Positions 32,910-42,537 of a stretch of 53,507 nucleotides of DNA are shown here, piece by piece (position 1 is the stretch's first letter; every line of letters starts with the position of its first letter). The notes under the pieces are model-generated. The model searched no databases. It saw only the letters and a program-made list of their open reading frames with translations, and had not been told where the DNA came from. Origin of the DNA: Paenibacillus maysiensis (lineage in GTDB: Bacteria > Bacillota > Bacilli > Paenibacillales > Paenibacillaceae); contig NZ_ASRY01000126.1 in NCBI RefSeq assembly GCF_000520815.1, positions 1-53,507 of the forward strand. Direction: 5' to 3'. The position numbers and the translations under genes are program-made.

Positions 32910-35366
32910 CTACAGTTTCACCCGTTGGAGACGCAGGGCATTCAGCACCACCGAAACAGAACTAAATGCCATGGCTGCTCCCGCCAGCCACGGGGCAAGG
33001 AAGCCCAATGCTGCAATCGGGATGCCAATCACGTTATAACCTAACGCCCAAAACAGATTTTGCCGTATATTCGTCATCGTGCGGCGGCTCATTTCGATCG
33101 CATCGGGAATGCTGTTCAGATTACCGCGCATGAGTGTGATATCCGCAGCCTCCATCGCCACATCCGTACCTGTGCCCATGGCCATCCCGATATTAGCGGT
33201 AGCCAGCGCGGGTGCATCATTAATGCCATCCCCAACCATAGCTACGATCAGACCCTGCTCCTGAAGCCGTTTTACTTCTTCCGCCTTACCCTCTGGCAGC
33301 ACCTCAGCCAGCACCCGATCAATTCCAGCCTCGGCAGCAACAGCCCGCGCGGTCCGTTCATTGTCACCCGTAATCATGATGACCTCAATGTTCATTGCAC
33401 GCAGACGGGCAACCGCCTCCCGTGACGTTTCCTTAATCGTATCCGCCACGGCTACCAGTCCAGCATAGGAACCGTCCACCGCAATCAGCATTGCTGTTTT
33501 GCCCGCGTTCTCCAGCTCATGCATATGCTGCTCGGCCGATTCGCCAACCGTGATGCCCTCACGACTCATCAGCCGACGTGTACCTGCCAGCACTTGCTTG
33601 CCTTCCACATGAGCCTTCACGCCATAGCCTGGAATATTTTCAAAATCCGTCGGCTCCACTAGCTCAATGCCGCGATCCGCAATGCCCCTTACAATAGCTT
33701 CCGCCAGTGGATGCTCCGAGCTTTTTTCCGCCGCAGCCAACAACCGCAGCAAATCCGTTTCGCCCAAGCTCCCTTCTCCGACCACAACATCCGTCAGCTC
33801 AGGCTTGCCGTTCGTGACCGTGCCCGTTTTGTCCAGTACCACGGCATTGACCGAACGAGTCATCTCCAGATGCTCGCCGCCCTTGAACAGAATGCCGTAT
33901 TCAGCGGCGCGTCCCGATCCCGCCATGATAGACGTTGGCGTAGCCAATCCGAGCGCACAAGGGCAAGCAATGACAAGCACCGCAATCATTTTCTCCAGGG
34001 AGCCTGCAAAATCAGCCGGAGTCACAAGGAAAAACCAGACGATAAAGGCCAATGCAGCTATAGCTACAACGATTGGAACAAAAATTCCTGATATTTGGTC
34101 AGCAATCCGCTGAATCGGTGCCTTGGAATTTTGCGCATCTTCCACGACCTTAATAATACGTGCTAACGCCGTATCTCCACCGACACGCTCAGCCTGAATA
34201 CGAAGCACACCGTTTTTATTGAGTGTGGCTCCTGTGACCGCAGAACCTGCCTCTTTTTCCACCGGAAGGCTTTCGCCACTCAGCATGGATTCATCCACCG
34301 CCGAGCGTCCGTCCACTACCACACCGTCTACAGGGATTTTCTCGCCGGGACGTACAATAAAAATGTCCTTCACGCGAACCTGCTCAATCGGTATATCAAG
34401 CTCTTGCCCATCACGTACTACACGCGCTGTCGTCGCCTGAAGACTCATGAGACTCTTGATCGCCTCGGACGAACGGCCCTTGGCTACTGCCTCGAACCAT
34501 TTGCCGACGAGAATAAGCGTAATCAGAACCGCGCTTGTCTCATAGTACAGTTCAGGCATTTTCATAACAGCCATACCGCCCATGCCATCCATCACGGTCG
34601 ACGGGCGCAAGGTGAGATACAAGCTGTAAAAATAAGCCGAAGACGTGCCCAGAGCAACCAGTACATCCATATTGGAGCCGCCGTTGCGCAACGCCTTGTA
34701 TGCTCCTACGTAAAACTGCCAACCAATCACAAACTGTATCGGCGTAGCCAGTGCGAACTGGAACCAAGGGTTCAAAAACAAGCTCGGTATATACATCCAT
34801 GAGGTAAATGAAAAATGAGTGACCATCGCCCATAACAGCGGAAGTGACAGTACCGCAGATACGATCCACTTCCATTTTTTACGACTCAAATCCTTGCTGC
34901 GCACGTCTGCGATGTTATCCTCGGCACTCTGCGGGATGGCTCCATAGCCAAGCTGCTCAATCTTGCTCACCAGATCACCGACCGCAATACTTCCCGCCGC
35001 ATATTCCACATGCGCTGTTTCCATCGCCAAATTCACCGTAGCGCCCGTCACACCCGGCATCCGGTTCAGACCCTTTTCAATCCGGGTCGCGCAGGCTGCG
35101 CATGTCATGCCCGTCACATTCAGATTGGCTTCCTCACTCACGGTTCCAAAACCAAGCGAAGCAATTTTATCGCGAAAATCCGGAGTGTCGGTCTGCTTCG
35201 GATCATACGATATCGACGCCTGCTCCAGAGCCAGATTCACATTAGCCTGCGCCACGCCGTCTATTCGATTCAATCCCTTTTCAATACGGCTGGCACAGGC
35301 AGCACAGGACATCCCCGTAATATGAAGCGTTATCTGCTTGTCACCGTCGGTCACACGGTTTTCCAT
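32910..35366 (-). CDS. copA: Copper-exporting P1B-type ATPase
   Basis: An 818-residue Cu(+) exporter. Two N-terminal heavy-metal domains carry [10 protein letters not shown] and [10 protein letters not shown]. Eight membrane helices include the metal-transport motif CPC in [15 protein letters not shown]. The phosphorylated Asp is in [10 protein letters not shown], then GDNERTA and [13 protein letters not shown], with the conserved YN in the seventh helix ([11 protein letters not shown]). ATP-driven export of cuprous ion protects the cytoplasm. The ATG at 35366 follows AGGAGGAGAG; an upstream in-frame start at 35393 lies inside the CsoR operator and is rejected. It receives copper from CopZ and is repressed by CsoR, both encoded immediately upstream. 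Confidence 0.95.
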   Translation of the reverse strand: MENRVTDGDKQITLHITGMSCAACASRIEKGLNRIDGVAQANVNLALEQASISYDPKQTDTPDFRDKIASLGFGTVSEEANLNVTGMTCAACATRIEKGLNRMPGVTGATVNLAMETAHVEYAAGSIAVGDLVSKIEQLGYGAIPQSAEDNIADVRSKDLSRKKWKWIVSAVLSLPLLWAMVTHFSFTSWMYIPSLFLNPWFQFALATPIQFVIGWQFYVGAYKALRNGGSNMDVLVALGTSSAYFYSLYLTLRPSTVMDGMGGMAVMKMPELYYETSAVLITLILVGKWFEAVAKGRSSEAIKSLMSLQATTARVVRDGQELDIPIEQVRVKDIFIVRPGEKIPVDGVVVDGRSAVDESMLSGESLPVEKEAGSAVTGATLNKNGVLRIQAERVGGDTALARIIKVVEDAQNSKAPIQRIADQISGIFVPIVVAIAALAFIVWFFLVTPADFAGSLEKMIAVLVIACPCALGLATPTSIMAGSGRAAEYGILFKGGEHLEMTRSVNAVVLDKTGTVTNGKPELTDVVVGEGSLGETDLLRLLAAAEKSSEHPLAEAIVRGIADRGIELVEPTDFENIPGYGVKAHVEGKQVLAGTRRLMSREGITVGESAEQHMHELENAGKTAMLIAVDGSYAGLVAVADTIKETSREAVARLRAMNIEVIMITGDNERTARAVAAEAGIDRVLAEVLPEGKAEEVKRLQEQGLIVAMVGDGINDAPALATANIGMAMGTGTDVAMEAADITLMRGNLNSIPDAIEMSRRTMTNIRQNLFWALGYNVIGIPIAALGFLAPWLAGAAMAFSSVSVVLNALRLQRVKL

Positions 35367-35383
35367 GGTTACTCTCCTCCTAG

Positions 35384-35400
35384 ATACCCCCATGGGGTAT
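35384..35400 (-). promoter_or_regulatory. CsoR operator upstream of copA
   Basis: ATACCCCCATGGGGTAT, a perfect palindrome of the CsoR type (TACCCC...GGGGTA), identical to the site at 36149-36165. It lies 17 bp before the copA start. Confidence 0.88.
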
Positions 35401-35479
35401 ATTCATGTTCAAAAGAAAAAGCCTCTTCATGGAAGCTTTTCCTTTAAAACAAATTTTTTACGCGTTACATATCCTTAAC

Positions 35480-35680
35480 TTAAACGACGTCGTAGCCTTG
35501 GTCCTCGATTGCAGTTTTCAGAGCTTCCACGTTCAGCTTGGACTCATCGTATTCTACAGCCACTTGTTTCGCTTCAAGACTGACCTTACCGGAAGCGCCG
35601 ACTTTCTCCAAAGCTCCTTCTACTGCTTTCACGCAATGATTGCAGCTCATGCCCTCTACGTTCAACGTTACTTGTGCCAT
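35480..35680 (-). CDS. copZ: Copper chaperone CopZ
   Basis: A 66-residue Atx1-like metallochaperone with one heavy-metal domain. The metal-binding motif is GMSCNHC (residues 10-16), followed by VKAVEGALEKVGASGKVSLE and the C-terminal DQGYDVV that matches the domain length of CopZ exactly. It carries Cu(+) in the cytoplasm and hands it to CopA and CsoR. GAGGAGGAAA precedes the ATG. It lies 79 bp upstream of the copA CsoR site and 58 bp after csoR, in the order csoR-copZ-copA. Confidence 0.95.
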   Translation of the reverse strand: MAQVTLNVEGMSCNHCVKAVEGALEKVGASGKVSLEAKQVAVEYDESKLNVEALKTAIEDQGYDVV

Positions 35681-35738
35681 TTGTATTTCCTCCTCTGGGG
35701 TACTTTATGTACCCGATTTATGTGTATGGGTATTGCTC

Positions 35739-36089
35739 TTAACGGATCAGCTTCTTGACCGTAACCAGCAGCTCGTCGATCACTTCTGGCTCTCCGGCCT
35801 GCATGCGCTCAATAACACAGCTTTTCATATGCCCTTCCAGCAGCAGCTTGCCGACACCATTCAGGGCGGACTGGACAGCCGCAATCTGGTTCAGCACATC
35901 GTCACAGTAGGTATCCTTCTCGATCAAGCCCTTGATTCCTCGAACCTGACCTTCAATACGGTTCAATCGGGATGTAAGACTGTTCTTGAATTCTGCCGAG
36001 TGATGACTTTTTCTAACGGTCTTTTCCCCTTCTGCTCCGCAATGAGCCTCATGGACTTCAGCGTTGGAAACAGGTTGCTCTTCAGCCAT
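35739..36089 (-). CDS. csoR: Copper-sensing repressor CsoR
   Basis: A 116-residue DUF156-type repressor. It contains RLNRIEGQVRGIKGLIEKDT followed by the Cu(+) ligands C62 (YCDDVL), H87 and C91 (EGHMKSCV), the signature Cys-His-Cys triad of CsoR. The N-terminal 36 residues are an acidic, His/Cys-containing extension longer than in B. subtilis CsoR. AGGAGG precedes the ATG. Copper binding releases it from the palindromes at 35384 and 36149, allowing copA/copZ and its own expression. Confidence 0.94.
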   Translation of the reverse strand: MAEEQPVSNAEVHEAHCGAEGEKTVRKSHHSAEFKNSLTSRLNRIEGQVRGIKGLIEKDTYCDDVLNQIAAVQSALNGVGKLLLEGHMKSCVIERMQAGEPEVIDELLVTVKKLIR

Positions 36090-36148
36090 ACATCAGCCTC
36101 CTGTGTTGTGTATATGCATTCATGCATTTGTTATATCCCTATCATAAT

Positions 36149-36165
36149 ATACCCCCATGGGGTAT
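36149..36165 (-). promoter_or_regulatory. CsoR operator upstream of csoR
   Basis: ATACCCCCATGGGGTAT, identical to the 35384-35400 site, about 60 bp before the csoR start. It implies autoregulation. Confidence 0.88.
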
Positions 36166-36185
36166 GTCAACATTCCATGAAAATG

Positions 36186-36785
36186 TCACTTTTTCGCCTT
36201 TAAATCGATGCCTGCGTGGGCTTTTGAATCTGATGTGCTTGTAATGGCAGAATCACCGCCATCTTTTTTACCATCATCCGTTTGGGTTAGCACTTTACCC
36301 TGATTCAACTTGTCAAAATACGGTTCCAGTATGGCAGATATTTGATCGTATTCACGTTGTTCCTCTGCGCTTAAGCGCTCCTTGTGGAGTGCGCCGTTTT
36401 CATCCGTCATTTTCAGATTATAGACCCCGAGTTCTCTCAATAACCCCATAAAAACAGTGAACTCCTCTTTCGTTAAATGTCCCTGCGCCTGTTGCAACTT
36501 GGATTCTAATCTATTATATTCCTCTGGCGATCCTCCCTTTTCAATTAGCTTTTCCTGTGAACCATACATTGTATCCGCCAAGTAAGTGTAAGCAGCAAAG
36601 GCACCTGTCGGAATCAGTAATACCGCTGCGAGAAGAGTTATCACAATATACTTTTTCATCGGTTTAGATCCTCCCTTTTCAATCCGTTCAATTTGACTCA
36701 TAATGTTTTCTTTTAATTCAGCCGGAGCCAATACGTGGTCATCATCCTGCTGCATCACCCTACGTAGTTCTTGCTCAAGCTTCAT
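36186..36785 (-). CDS. Membrane-anchored anti-sigma factor partner of the ECF sigma factor
   Basis: A 199-residue protein. Residues about 1-43 are cytoplasmic (LRRVMQQDDDHVLAPAELKE), then one membrane segment (KYIVITLLAAVLLIPTGAFA, about 45-64) and an outer part of about 130 residues (AAYTYLADTMYGSQEKLIEK onward). This fits a DUF3600-type anti-sigma/regulatory protein. The start overlaps the sigma gene stop by 11 bp, indicating translational coupling. The outer part is polar and lysine-rich, ending SKAHAGIDLKAKK. The signal it senses is unknown. Confidence 0.75.
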   Translation of the reverse strand: MKLEQELRRVMQQDDDHVLAPAELKENIMSQIERIEKGGSKPMKKYIVITLLAAVLLIPTGAFAAYTYLADTMYGSQEKLIEKGGSPEEYNRLESKLQQAQGHLTKEEFTVFMGLLRELGVYNLKMTDENGALHKERLSAEEQREYDQISAILEPYFDKLNQGKVLTQTDDGKKDGGDSAITSTSDSKAHAGIDLKAKK

Positions 36786-37359
36786 GTATCTTCTCCACCT
36801 TTCCGATTAGAAAATGTTCCTGCTGCTCTTTCGAACGAAGCTTTTGCAAAGCCGCGTGAATTCGTGATTTCACCGTGCCTAATGGTATCTCTAAAATGTT
36901 GGAGATTTCCTCTTGGGAATATTCCTGCAAATAGTGCAACACAATGACCTGTTTAAGCTTGAATGAAAGCTGCTGAACAGCATATAACAACGCATGATTT
37001 GATACCTTGCTCACAATTTCTTCAGAAAAATCATGAGATGTATGAAGTTCGAGCCTTTTTGCTCTGCTTGTGATTCGTAGCCTCATCCATTGTTTTCTCC
37101 GGTAAGCCCGGATCTGACGCATAACGACTCCCATTAGCCAAGGCTGAAAAGGACGTCTTTCGTCAAATTGCTCAAGTGATTTATATACATGAATATAAAT
37201 TTCCTGCACCACATCATCAGCATCCACTTTCTCTTCCAACAGAAAATACACCGTTCTATAGACTGTATGGATTGTTTGATCATACAGTTCCCTGTAAGCT
37301 TCACGACTGCCAGCCAGCGTCTCCGCAACAAGAGCAATCATCAAATCATCTTTTGTCAA
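36775..37359 (-). CDS. ECF sigma-70 family RNA polymerase sigma factor
   Basis: A 194-residue two-domain sigma factor. Region 2 carries ADDVVQEIYIHVYKSLEQFD and RPFQPWLMGVVMRQIRAYRR. Region 4 carries LSFKLKQVIVLHYLQEYSQE and IPLGTVKSRIHAALQKLR (recognition helix). The start is TTG at 37359 behind AAGGAGGTG; the frame extends 17 codons upstream to 37410 but through the ribosome site. It is cotranscribed with its anti-sigma partner. No promoter matching a known ECF consensus (for example GAAAC/CGTA) was identified by eye. Confidence 0.87.
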   Translation of the reverse strand: MTKDDLMIALVAETLAGSREAYRELYDQTIHTVYRTVYFLLEEKVDADDVVQEIYIHVYKSLEQFDERRPFQPWLMGVVMRQIRAYRRKQWMRLRITSRAKRLELHTSHDFSEEIVSKVSNHALLYAVQQLSFKLKQVIVLHYLQEYSQEEISNILEIPLGTVKSRIHAALQKLRSKEQQEHFLIGKVEKIHEA

Positions 37360-37619
37360 ATTTACCCACCTCCTTGCGTTGTCCAATCCTGATCTCCCCC
37401 TTTCTTTCATCTCACACTATATATTGGCAGGAAACCGAAATATCGTTCGATTCTGTCTCAACAACAGGAAAATAGTCTCCGCATAATCATTCTTTAGAAG
37501 GACTACTCTTTTGGTAATATATTGATATAATATTAAAGTACAATTCCCACTTGGCTTGTATATCTATCCAAACGAGCAATAATAACAAATCATACATCGA
37601 AGGAGCTTATTAGAAGTCA

Positions 37620-38078
37620 ATGAAAATAAAGATTACACCCTTGTTACGGCTTATCCAAGGCCTGTTGTGGTTTAAAATCCTTGTAATCATTATCGCTGGA
37701 TGTATATTTATTTCAGCCCAACCGACAGGTGGAGAGTCGCGGTTAATCCATATGGCCTCCCGCACACTATCCATCACACATCCACTTGAAGGTTCTACCG
37801 CTCATATGGTCGGATTTGTATTCGGAAAATTGTTCTTTCGATTACTTCCTACAATACTGATCCTGCTGTTTATTGCGACAAAACGGTATAAACTCACCCT
37901 TACTTCACTGCTTTTCGTATCCATTTTTGGTTTAAACATAAACGGAATAGACCCTTTCTTTCCCGTTCATATCTGCATGCTTATTTCAATTCTGGTTCAC
38001 AAACCATCTCGTATGTATTTAAAACAGACACCTTTCCCCGTAAAGGAAGCCGCAGATATATCGAATGCAGAACGGTAG
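37620..38078 (+). CDS. Small integral membrane protein, unknown function
   Basis: A 152-residue hypothetical protein with about four hydrophobic segments (LLWFKILVIIIAGCIFISA, FFRLLPTILILLFIATK, TLTSLLFVSIFGLNI and VHICMLISILVH). There is no signal-peptide cleavage site and no catalytic motif. AAGGAG occurs 14 nt before the ATG, a long spacing that lowers confidence in the start. It is divergent from the sigma/anti-sigma operon and closed by a strong terminator. Not recognised. Confidence 0.6.
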   Translation: MKIKITPLLRLIQGLLWFKILVIIIAGCIFISAQPTGGESRLIHMASRTLSITHPLEGSTAHMVGFVFGKLFFRLLPTILILLFIATKRYKLTLTSLLFVSIFGLNINGIDPFFPVHICMLISILVHKPSRMYLKQTPFPVKEAADISNAER

Positions 38079-38079
38079 A

Positions 38080-38130
38080 AAAAACTCCCATGGACTGAAA
38101 TGGTTCATGTATCAGTCCATGGGAGTTTTT
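38080..38130. terminator. Bidirectional terminator, 19-bp stem
   Basis: AAAAACTCCCATGGACTGA (38080-38098) pairs perfectly with TCAGTCCATGGGAGTTTTT (38112-38130). It serves both converging genes. Confidence 0.9.
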
Positions 38131-38150
38131 CAGTTCAAATTCGCCTTATT

Positions 38151-39380
38151 TCAAGCTTTCGCGCGCGTTTCATTGGCAAGTAGCATAAAGCTTAATAACG
38201 CACCAACCTCCGCTATAGCGATGACGATAGCCATTGGTATAGGCGTTGTTCCACTGCCCAGACCCACCAGCGGTGAAGCGATAGAGCCCAGCAACAGAGG
38301 CAGCAAGCCGAGCATGGCGGACGCACTGCCTGCGGAGCGCTGCTGGCTTTGCATCGCGAGTGAGGTGGTGGTTGTACTCACGATCCCGACACAGGATACA
38401 ATAAAGAACAGCGGAACTAGAACAGCAAATAGTTGACCCCCGGTAAAGGCCACCGTAAGTAGGCTAATTCCCGCTACAGCCGCAATCAACAACCCCGACA
38501 AGAGCAACTGCCGTTCGCTGAAACGGCCGGCAAGCCTCCCGGTCAATTGGGAAAACAGTACAATCCCCAAACCATTCACCGCGAAAATAATACTGTATGT
38601 CTGAGGTGAAACCCCGAAAATATCCTGAAGCACGAACGGCGAGCCAGCGATGTACGCAAACATGGCTCCTGTAATGAGCGCCTGCGAGAAGGCGTACCCC
38701 ATAAAGCGCCGATCCGTAAATAAATGACCGAGTGTACGAAGCGTCTGCTTCAAACCACCCGACGAACGGCGGCTGACAGGCAGTGTTTCCGGTAGCCCCA
38801 ACACAACGGCAATTAACATAGCCACCCCGACTACGCAAAGCACCATGAACACACCGCGCCAGGATACAAAATTCAAAAGCACACCGCCCAGCACAGGAGC
38901 AGCAATCGGAGCCACACCGTTCACCAGCATGAGCAGTGAAAAGAAGCGCGTCAGCTCTTTGCCCGAATATAGATCACGCGCAACGGCTCTGGAGATAACG
39001 ATCCCCGCAGACCCGGTAAGACCCTGAATAAAGCGCAGCCCGATAAGCACGCCGATATTCGGCGCAAATACGCATAACAGCGAAGCAGCGGCGTACAGGA
39101 CAAGCGATACGACCAGCGGCCCTCTGCGTCCTCTTATATCACTCAGCGGCCCCGCAACGATCTGCCCGACTGCCAGCCCCAACAGACAGGCGGTCAGACT
39201 GAGCTGCGCCAGCGAAGTCGTCGTATGCAAATTGTCGGCTAATGTAGGCAATGACGGCAAATACATATCTATGGACAAGGGTCCGAAAGCGCTCAACGCT
39301 CCCAGAACAAAGGCAATCCATAAAATCCGGGATTTGGTCATATCTGCGGCAACCATTACCGTATTGGAAAACCGATTCAT
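38151..39380 (-). CDS. Bcr/CflA-family multidrug MFS exporter
   Basis: A 409-residue exporter with 12 membrane segments. Diagnostic blocks: GPLSIDMYLPSLPTLADNLH in helix 1, GQIVAGPLSDIRGRRGPLVV (motif A), GSAGIVISRAVARDLYSGKE and NGVAPIAAPVLGG. These are typical of Bcr/CflA proton-driven drug exporters (bicyclomycin, chloramphenicol and others). The ATG at 39380 is chosen after AAAAGGATG; a start at 39392 would overlap the ribosome site. It is divergent from the DUF5317 gene. No regulator is adjacent. Confidence 0.88.
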   Translation of the reverse strand: MNRFSNTVMVAADMTKSRILWIAFVLGALSAFGPLSIDMYLPSLPTLADNLHTTTSLAQLSLTACLLGLAVGQIVAGPLSDIRGRRGPLVVSLVLYAAASLLCVFAPNIGVLIGLRFIQGLTGSAGIVISRAVARDLYSGKELTRFFSLLMLVNGVAPIAAPVLGGVLLNFVSWRGVFMVLCVVGVAMLIAVVLGLPETLPVSRRSSGGLKQTLRTLGHLFTDRRFMGYAFSQALITGAMFAYIAGSPFVLQDIFGVSPQTYSIIFAVNGLGIVLFSQLTGRLAGRFSERQLLLSGLLIAAVAGISLLTVAFTGGQLFAVLVPLFFIVSCVGIVSTTTTSLAMQSQQRSAGSASAMLGLLPLLLGSIASPLVGLGSGTTPIPMAIVIAIAEVGALLSFMLLANETRAKA

Positions 39381-39582
39381 AATAACAATCATCCTTTTCT
39401 GAAAATATGAAATATCACTTCAACATATTATGATAACATTCATTTTAACTTGCTTCGATCATTTACACGCTAATCCGCAATTTTTTTTCGAAATCGCTAC
39501 ATATCAGGCAGGAATTTACCAATTTAAGGTCGAATCATACCTTAACCAAAACAAAAAAATTTGCGAAAGCTGGAGAATAACT

Positions 39583-40176
39583 ATGGTCTATGATGGAGTG
39601 CTGCTTGGTCTCATTGTAGGTCTGTTCAGAGGGGGCTGGCGACAGGGTTTAATCCGTTTCAGCCAAATACATCTCATAGCTGGCTGGATGTTCCCTGTGC
39701 TGCTGCTGGTGCAGTTCATTATTTTTTATGCTCAGGAAAAATGGGCTTGGCTCGCGTCCATCAACGGGTATCTGTTTATGGGCATCTATGCGGTTGGATT
39801 GATTTTTCTCTGGTTGAACAGGCACCACAAGGGATTCAAGCTTATTTTAATCGGAGTCCTGTTGAATTTTGTCGTCATGGCGGTAAATGGCGGCAGGATG
39901 CCGGTCTCGTTGAGCGCTTCTGAGGTACTAGGCCCCTATTATACAGATATGCTTAAATCTGGAAGCGTTATTTCGAAGCATTACATGATGGATGCGACTA
40001 CGCGTTTATCATTTTTGGGTGATATTATTCCACTCTCCAAGCCCTATCCCCGTACGCAGGTGATCAGTATTGGAGATGTCGTCATGAACTTTGGGATGTT
40101 TCTGTTTATTCAAAGTGTCATGGTCGTGAACAAGAAGAAGACCACCCAGCAAGAAACCCATCCCCGCCACGCCTAG
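39583..40176 (+). CDS. DUF5317-family membrane protein
   Basis: A 197-residue membrane protein with about five helices, starting MVYDGVLLGLIVGLFRGGW. The conserved VNGGRMPVS motif lies near residue 105, together with DVVMNFGMFLFIQ, the DUF5317 pattern. The ATG follows CTGGAGAATAAC; the upstream extension of the frame to 39430 has no ribosome site. The family is unassigned but commonly neighbours GGDEF/HD-GYP genes in Firmicutes, as it does here. It is followed by a 31-aa peptide gene and then the GGDEF/HD-GYP gene. A membrane sensor or partner role is only a guess. Confidence 0.75.
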   Translation: MVYDGVLLGLIVGLFRGGWRQGLIRFSQIHLIAGWMFPVLLLVQFIIFYAQEKWAWLASINGYLFMGIYAVGLIFLWLNRHHKGFKLILIGVLLNFVVMAVNGGRMPVSLSASEVLGPYYTDMLKSGSVISKHYMMDATTRLSFLGDIIPLSKPYPRTQVISIGDVVMNFGMFLFIQSVMVVNKKKTTQQETHPRHA

Positions 40177-40210
40177 TGTGCACCTTATTCCAAGGAAGGG
40201 AGTGAACCCT

Positions 40211-40306
40211 ATGAAAAATTTGAAATATTCCCGTGTGATTATCAACGCTATTATCGTCGCTTCTGTCGTAATCGCTTTGACTTCCGGTTACAAAATCGGA
40301 GGCTAA
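40211..40306 (+). CDS. 31-aa hydrophobic peptide
   Basis: The ATG at 40211 lies after AAGGAAGGGAG (spacing 9-10 nt). It encodes MKNLKYSRVIINAIIVASVV and ends ALTSGYKIGG before TAA. It is a single membrane segment with a basic N terminus and a short polar C terminus; there is no Cys. The form suits a small membrane regulator, a toxin-like peptide or the precursor of a secreted peptide. It sits between the DUF5317 gene (34 bp upstream) and the GGDEF/HD-GYP gene, closed by a terminator, so it is cotranscribed with the DUF5317 gene. Confidence 0.6.
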   Translation: MKNLKYSRVIINAIIVASVVIALTSGYKIGG

Positions 40307-40340
40307 TACCGATAAGGAAAAGGGAAGCACAGGCTCAACA

Positions 40341-40368
40341 AAACAGGCTGGATTCCGGCCTGTTTTTT
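40341..40368 (+). terminator. Terminator after the 31-aa peptide gene
   Basis: AAACAGGC pairs with GCCTGTTT around a 9-nt loop, followed by TTTTTT. Confidence 0.85.
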
Positions 40369-40458
40369 CATGTGAAATTTTCGATTACAAAATTGTAAAT
40401 TATCCCATTTACCCCCTGGTAGCTTTGACATCAAGATACGACAAGGCAGGAGAATGAA

Positions 40459-42309
40459 ATGATGAGTATAATAAAAAAGCTGCAAGAACGGGTTAGCGCG
40501 ACGGGATTATACGTTTTTCTCATATGTATGGCAGGCTTGGCCGTCCTCTTGTATACGAACCATTGGTCCTTTATGCATTATTCGCCTACAGAGTGGGTCA
40601 CGATCTACTCCCTGCTGGGAGCAGTGCTGATTTTGGAGCATTTTACCTTCCAGCTGCCGCCAGCCAGTAACAAGCAATCGATGGATTCCTCCGTGTATCT
40701 CGCTTGTATTTTTGTGCATAGTGCTGAAATCGCTATGCTCATTTTATTGTTCAATGTACTCATTGCCGCAATCCGGTATAGAGAACTGTCCTGGTGGAAG
40801 CATGCCGCCAATTTTTCCATCTATGCGCTTTCCATTTTCCTGTCTTCTACCGTCTTTGAGCTTAGCGGCGGAACGCAGGGAGGCTTGAACGAAGAGCATT
40901 TTACTGCCTACCTACTGGCGCTGTTCTGCTACTTTGCGGTCAATACCGTTACACTGGGTCTCTACTTTTATATTGCTTACAAAGGCTCTCTTCATGAGCT
41001 AAAAAGGGCTTTTCTCGCTGAATCCCTGCTTGTTTACTTATGCACACTTATCCTGTCTCTCGTACTGACCACACTGATTTATCATAACGGTATTTTGGGG
41101 CTTCTGTTGTTCCTTGCGCTAAGTATGCTTCTATCCCACGCGTTCAAGCAGTTGTTTGCGATGTATCGGGAAATTGAAGAAAAGGCCAACATGGACCGCA
41201 GAACAGGGCTGTACAATCACAGTTATTTTGAAAATGCACTCGAAACCGAGCTGAATATAGCCAGAACTCATAATACTCCCCTCAGCCTTGCCCTAATTGA
41301 TATTGATGATTTCAAAAAATACAACGATCACTTCGGTCACCTGAAGGGCGATCAACTGTTGGGATTCCTCGGAGAGATTCTCAAAAAGGAAACTTCCGAC
41401 TCCAATATTATCGTATCCCGCTATGGCGGAGAGGAGTTCACTCTGCTTATGCCCGACTATACCGCGGAGCAAGCTTACGAAATAGTCAATGCCATCCGGA
41501 AAAGGCTGAATGATTCCCGATACGAGGGCGTCGAAATCTTTCCGCATGGCTGCTTGTCCTTCTCCGCAGGTATTGTGCAGAGCCGCGTCGACATCTATGA
41601 CAGATCACAATTGGTCGATCTGGCGGATAAAGCCCTATACTACGCCAAGAAGCAGGGGAAAAATATCGTTCATACACATGGCAGCCTGAATGAAGTGGAA
41701 CGTGAAGTCGATCTCGGACAGGATATTCGTGATATTGAGCAGCAACTTAATTTGTTTTTATACAAGGATATTAATACCTTCAAGCATTCCAAGCGAGTGT
41801 TCAAGTACGCAGTAGACATGAGCGAAGTGCTTCAGCTCAGCCAGGAAGACAAGCGTCGTTTTGTACTGGGCTCGCTCATTCATGACATCGGAAAGCTGGA
41901 GATCCCCTGGAATATTCTGAATAAAAAAGGGAAGCTGACCGACGAGGAATGGTTTATGGTGAAAGCGCATGTCACTTGGGGCAGAAGAATTGTAGAGGCC
42001 AACGAGCGGTTCATGGATCTGGTTCCTTTTGTGGAGCTTCATCATGAACGCTATGACGGAGGCGGCTATCCCTTCAGCTTCAAGGGCGAGCAAATTCCCC
42101 GGCTGTGCCGGATGCTGACGATTATTGACTCCTTCGATGCCATGACCACCGAACGTCCCTACCAGCGCACCAAAACGTTAGATGAGGCCATTAAGGAACT
42201 GCGTGACTGCTCTGGTAGCCAATTCGATCCGGAGCTAACGGCTATTTTTATCCACTATGTCCAGCATAAGCAGCCCGCTTTCCTGGATTCCATAGAAGCA
42301 AACCACTAA
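40459..42309 (+). CDS. Membrane GGDEF and HD-GYP domain protein (c-di-GMP turnover)
   Basis: A 616-residue protein. Residues 1-235 hold about eight membrane segments of a MASE-like sensor. The GGDEF domain follows (about 240-410) with active-site YGGEEF (GGEEF 323-327); no RxxD inhibitory site is apparent five residues upstream. The HD-GYP domain (about 425-605) has HDIGK (H475, D476), HHERYDGGGYP (H528, H529) and DSFDAMTTERPYQ. Both a diguanylate cyclase and a c-di-GMP phosphodiesterase active site look intact, so the protein may switch between making and degrading the messenger. The ATG at 40459 follows AGGAGAATGAA. It lies downstream of DUF5317 and the 31-aa peptide, behind their terminator. 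Confidence 0.9.
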   Translation: MMSIIKKLQERVSATGLYVFLICMAGLAVLLYTNHWSFMHYSPTEWVTIYSLLGAVLILEHFTFQLPPASNKQSMDSSVYLACIFVHSAEIAMLILLFNVLIAAIRYRELSWWKHAANFSIYALSIFLSSTVFELSGGTQGGLNEEHFTAYLLALFCYFAVNTVTLGLYFYIAYKGSLHELKRAFLAESLLVYLCTLILSLVLTTLIYHNGILGLLLFLALSMLLSHAFKQLFAMYREIEEKANMDRRTGLYNHSYFENALETELNIARTHNTPLSLALIDIDDFKKYNDHFGHLKGDQLLGFLGEILKKETSDSNIIVSRYGGEEFTLLMPDYTAEQAYEIVNAIRKRLNDSRYEGVEIFPHGCLSFSAGIVQSRVDIYDRSQLVDLADKALYYAKKQGKNIVHTHGSLNEVEREVDLGQDIRDIEQQLNLFLYKDINTFKHSKRVFKYAVDMSEVLQLSQEDKRRFVLGSLIHDIGKLEIPWNILNKKGKLTDEEWFMVKAHVTWGRRIVEANERFMDLVPFVELHHERYDGGGYPFSFKGEQIPRLCRMLTIIDSFDAMTTERPYQRTKTLDEAIKELRDCSGSQFDPELTAIFIHYVQHKQPAFLDSIEANH

Positions 42310-42331
42310 TTCCATATGCTTGTCCCTTAAG

Positions 42332-42379
42332 CCCTGCCGTTGTTAAAATCGTCCAGATTTCAACAACGGCAGGGGTTTT
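42332..42379 (+). terminator. Terminator of the GGDEF/HD-GYP gene
   Basis: CCCTGCCGTTGTT (42332-42344) pairs with AACAACGGCAGGG (42362-42374), followed by GTTTTCAT. Confidence 0.85.
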
Positions 42380-42537
42380 CATATTATTTCAAATTTCATA
42401 TAAGTGTCATAATTCGCTTCATCTATTCCTGCCAAATGCACTATGATTAAAGGTATGAATGTAGGTTTGACCGTATGAGATGTCACACTTCGGGACATCC
42501 TCGCTTCAAGTAATCGAGAGAAGGTGAATTCACGGGC

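Noticed and set aside
35698..35714. Possible third CsoR site GGGTAC-TTTAT-GTACCC before copZ
   Set aside because: The arms are in the opposite order to the CsoR consensus (TACCCC...GGGGTA), so it is more likely a small hairpin than an operator.
42479..42499. GATGTC/GACATC inverted repeat before ycnJ as a copper operator
   Set aside because: Only 6-bp arms and no resemblance to CsoR or YcnK sites; chance is plausible.
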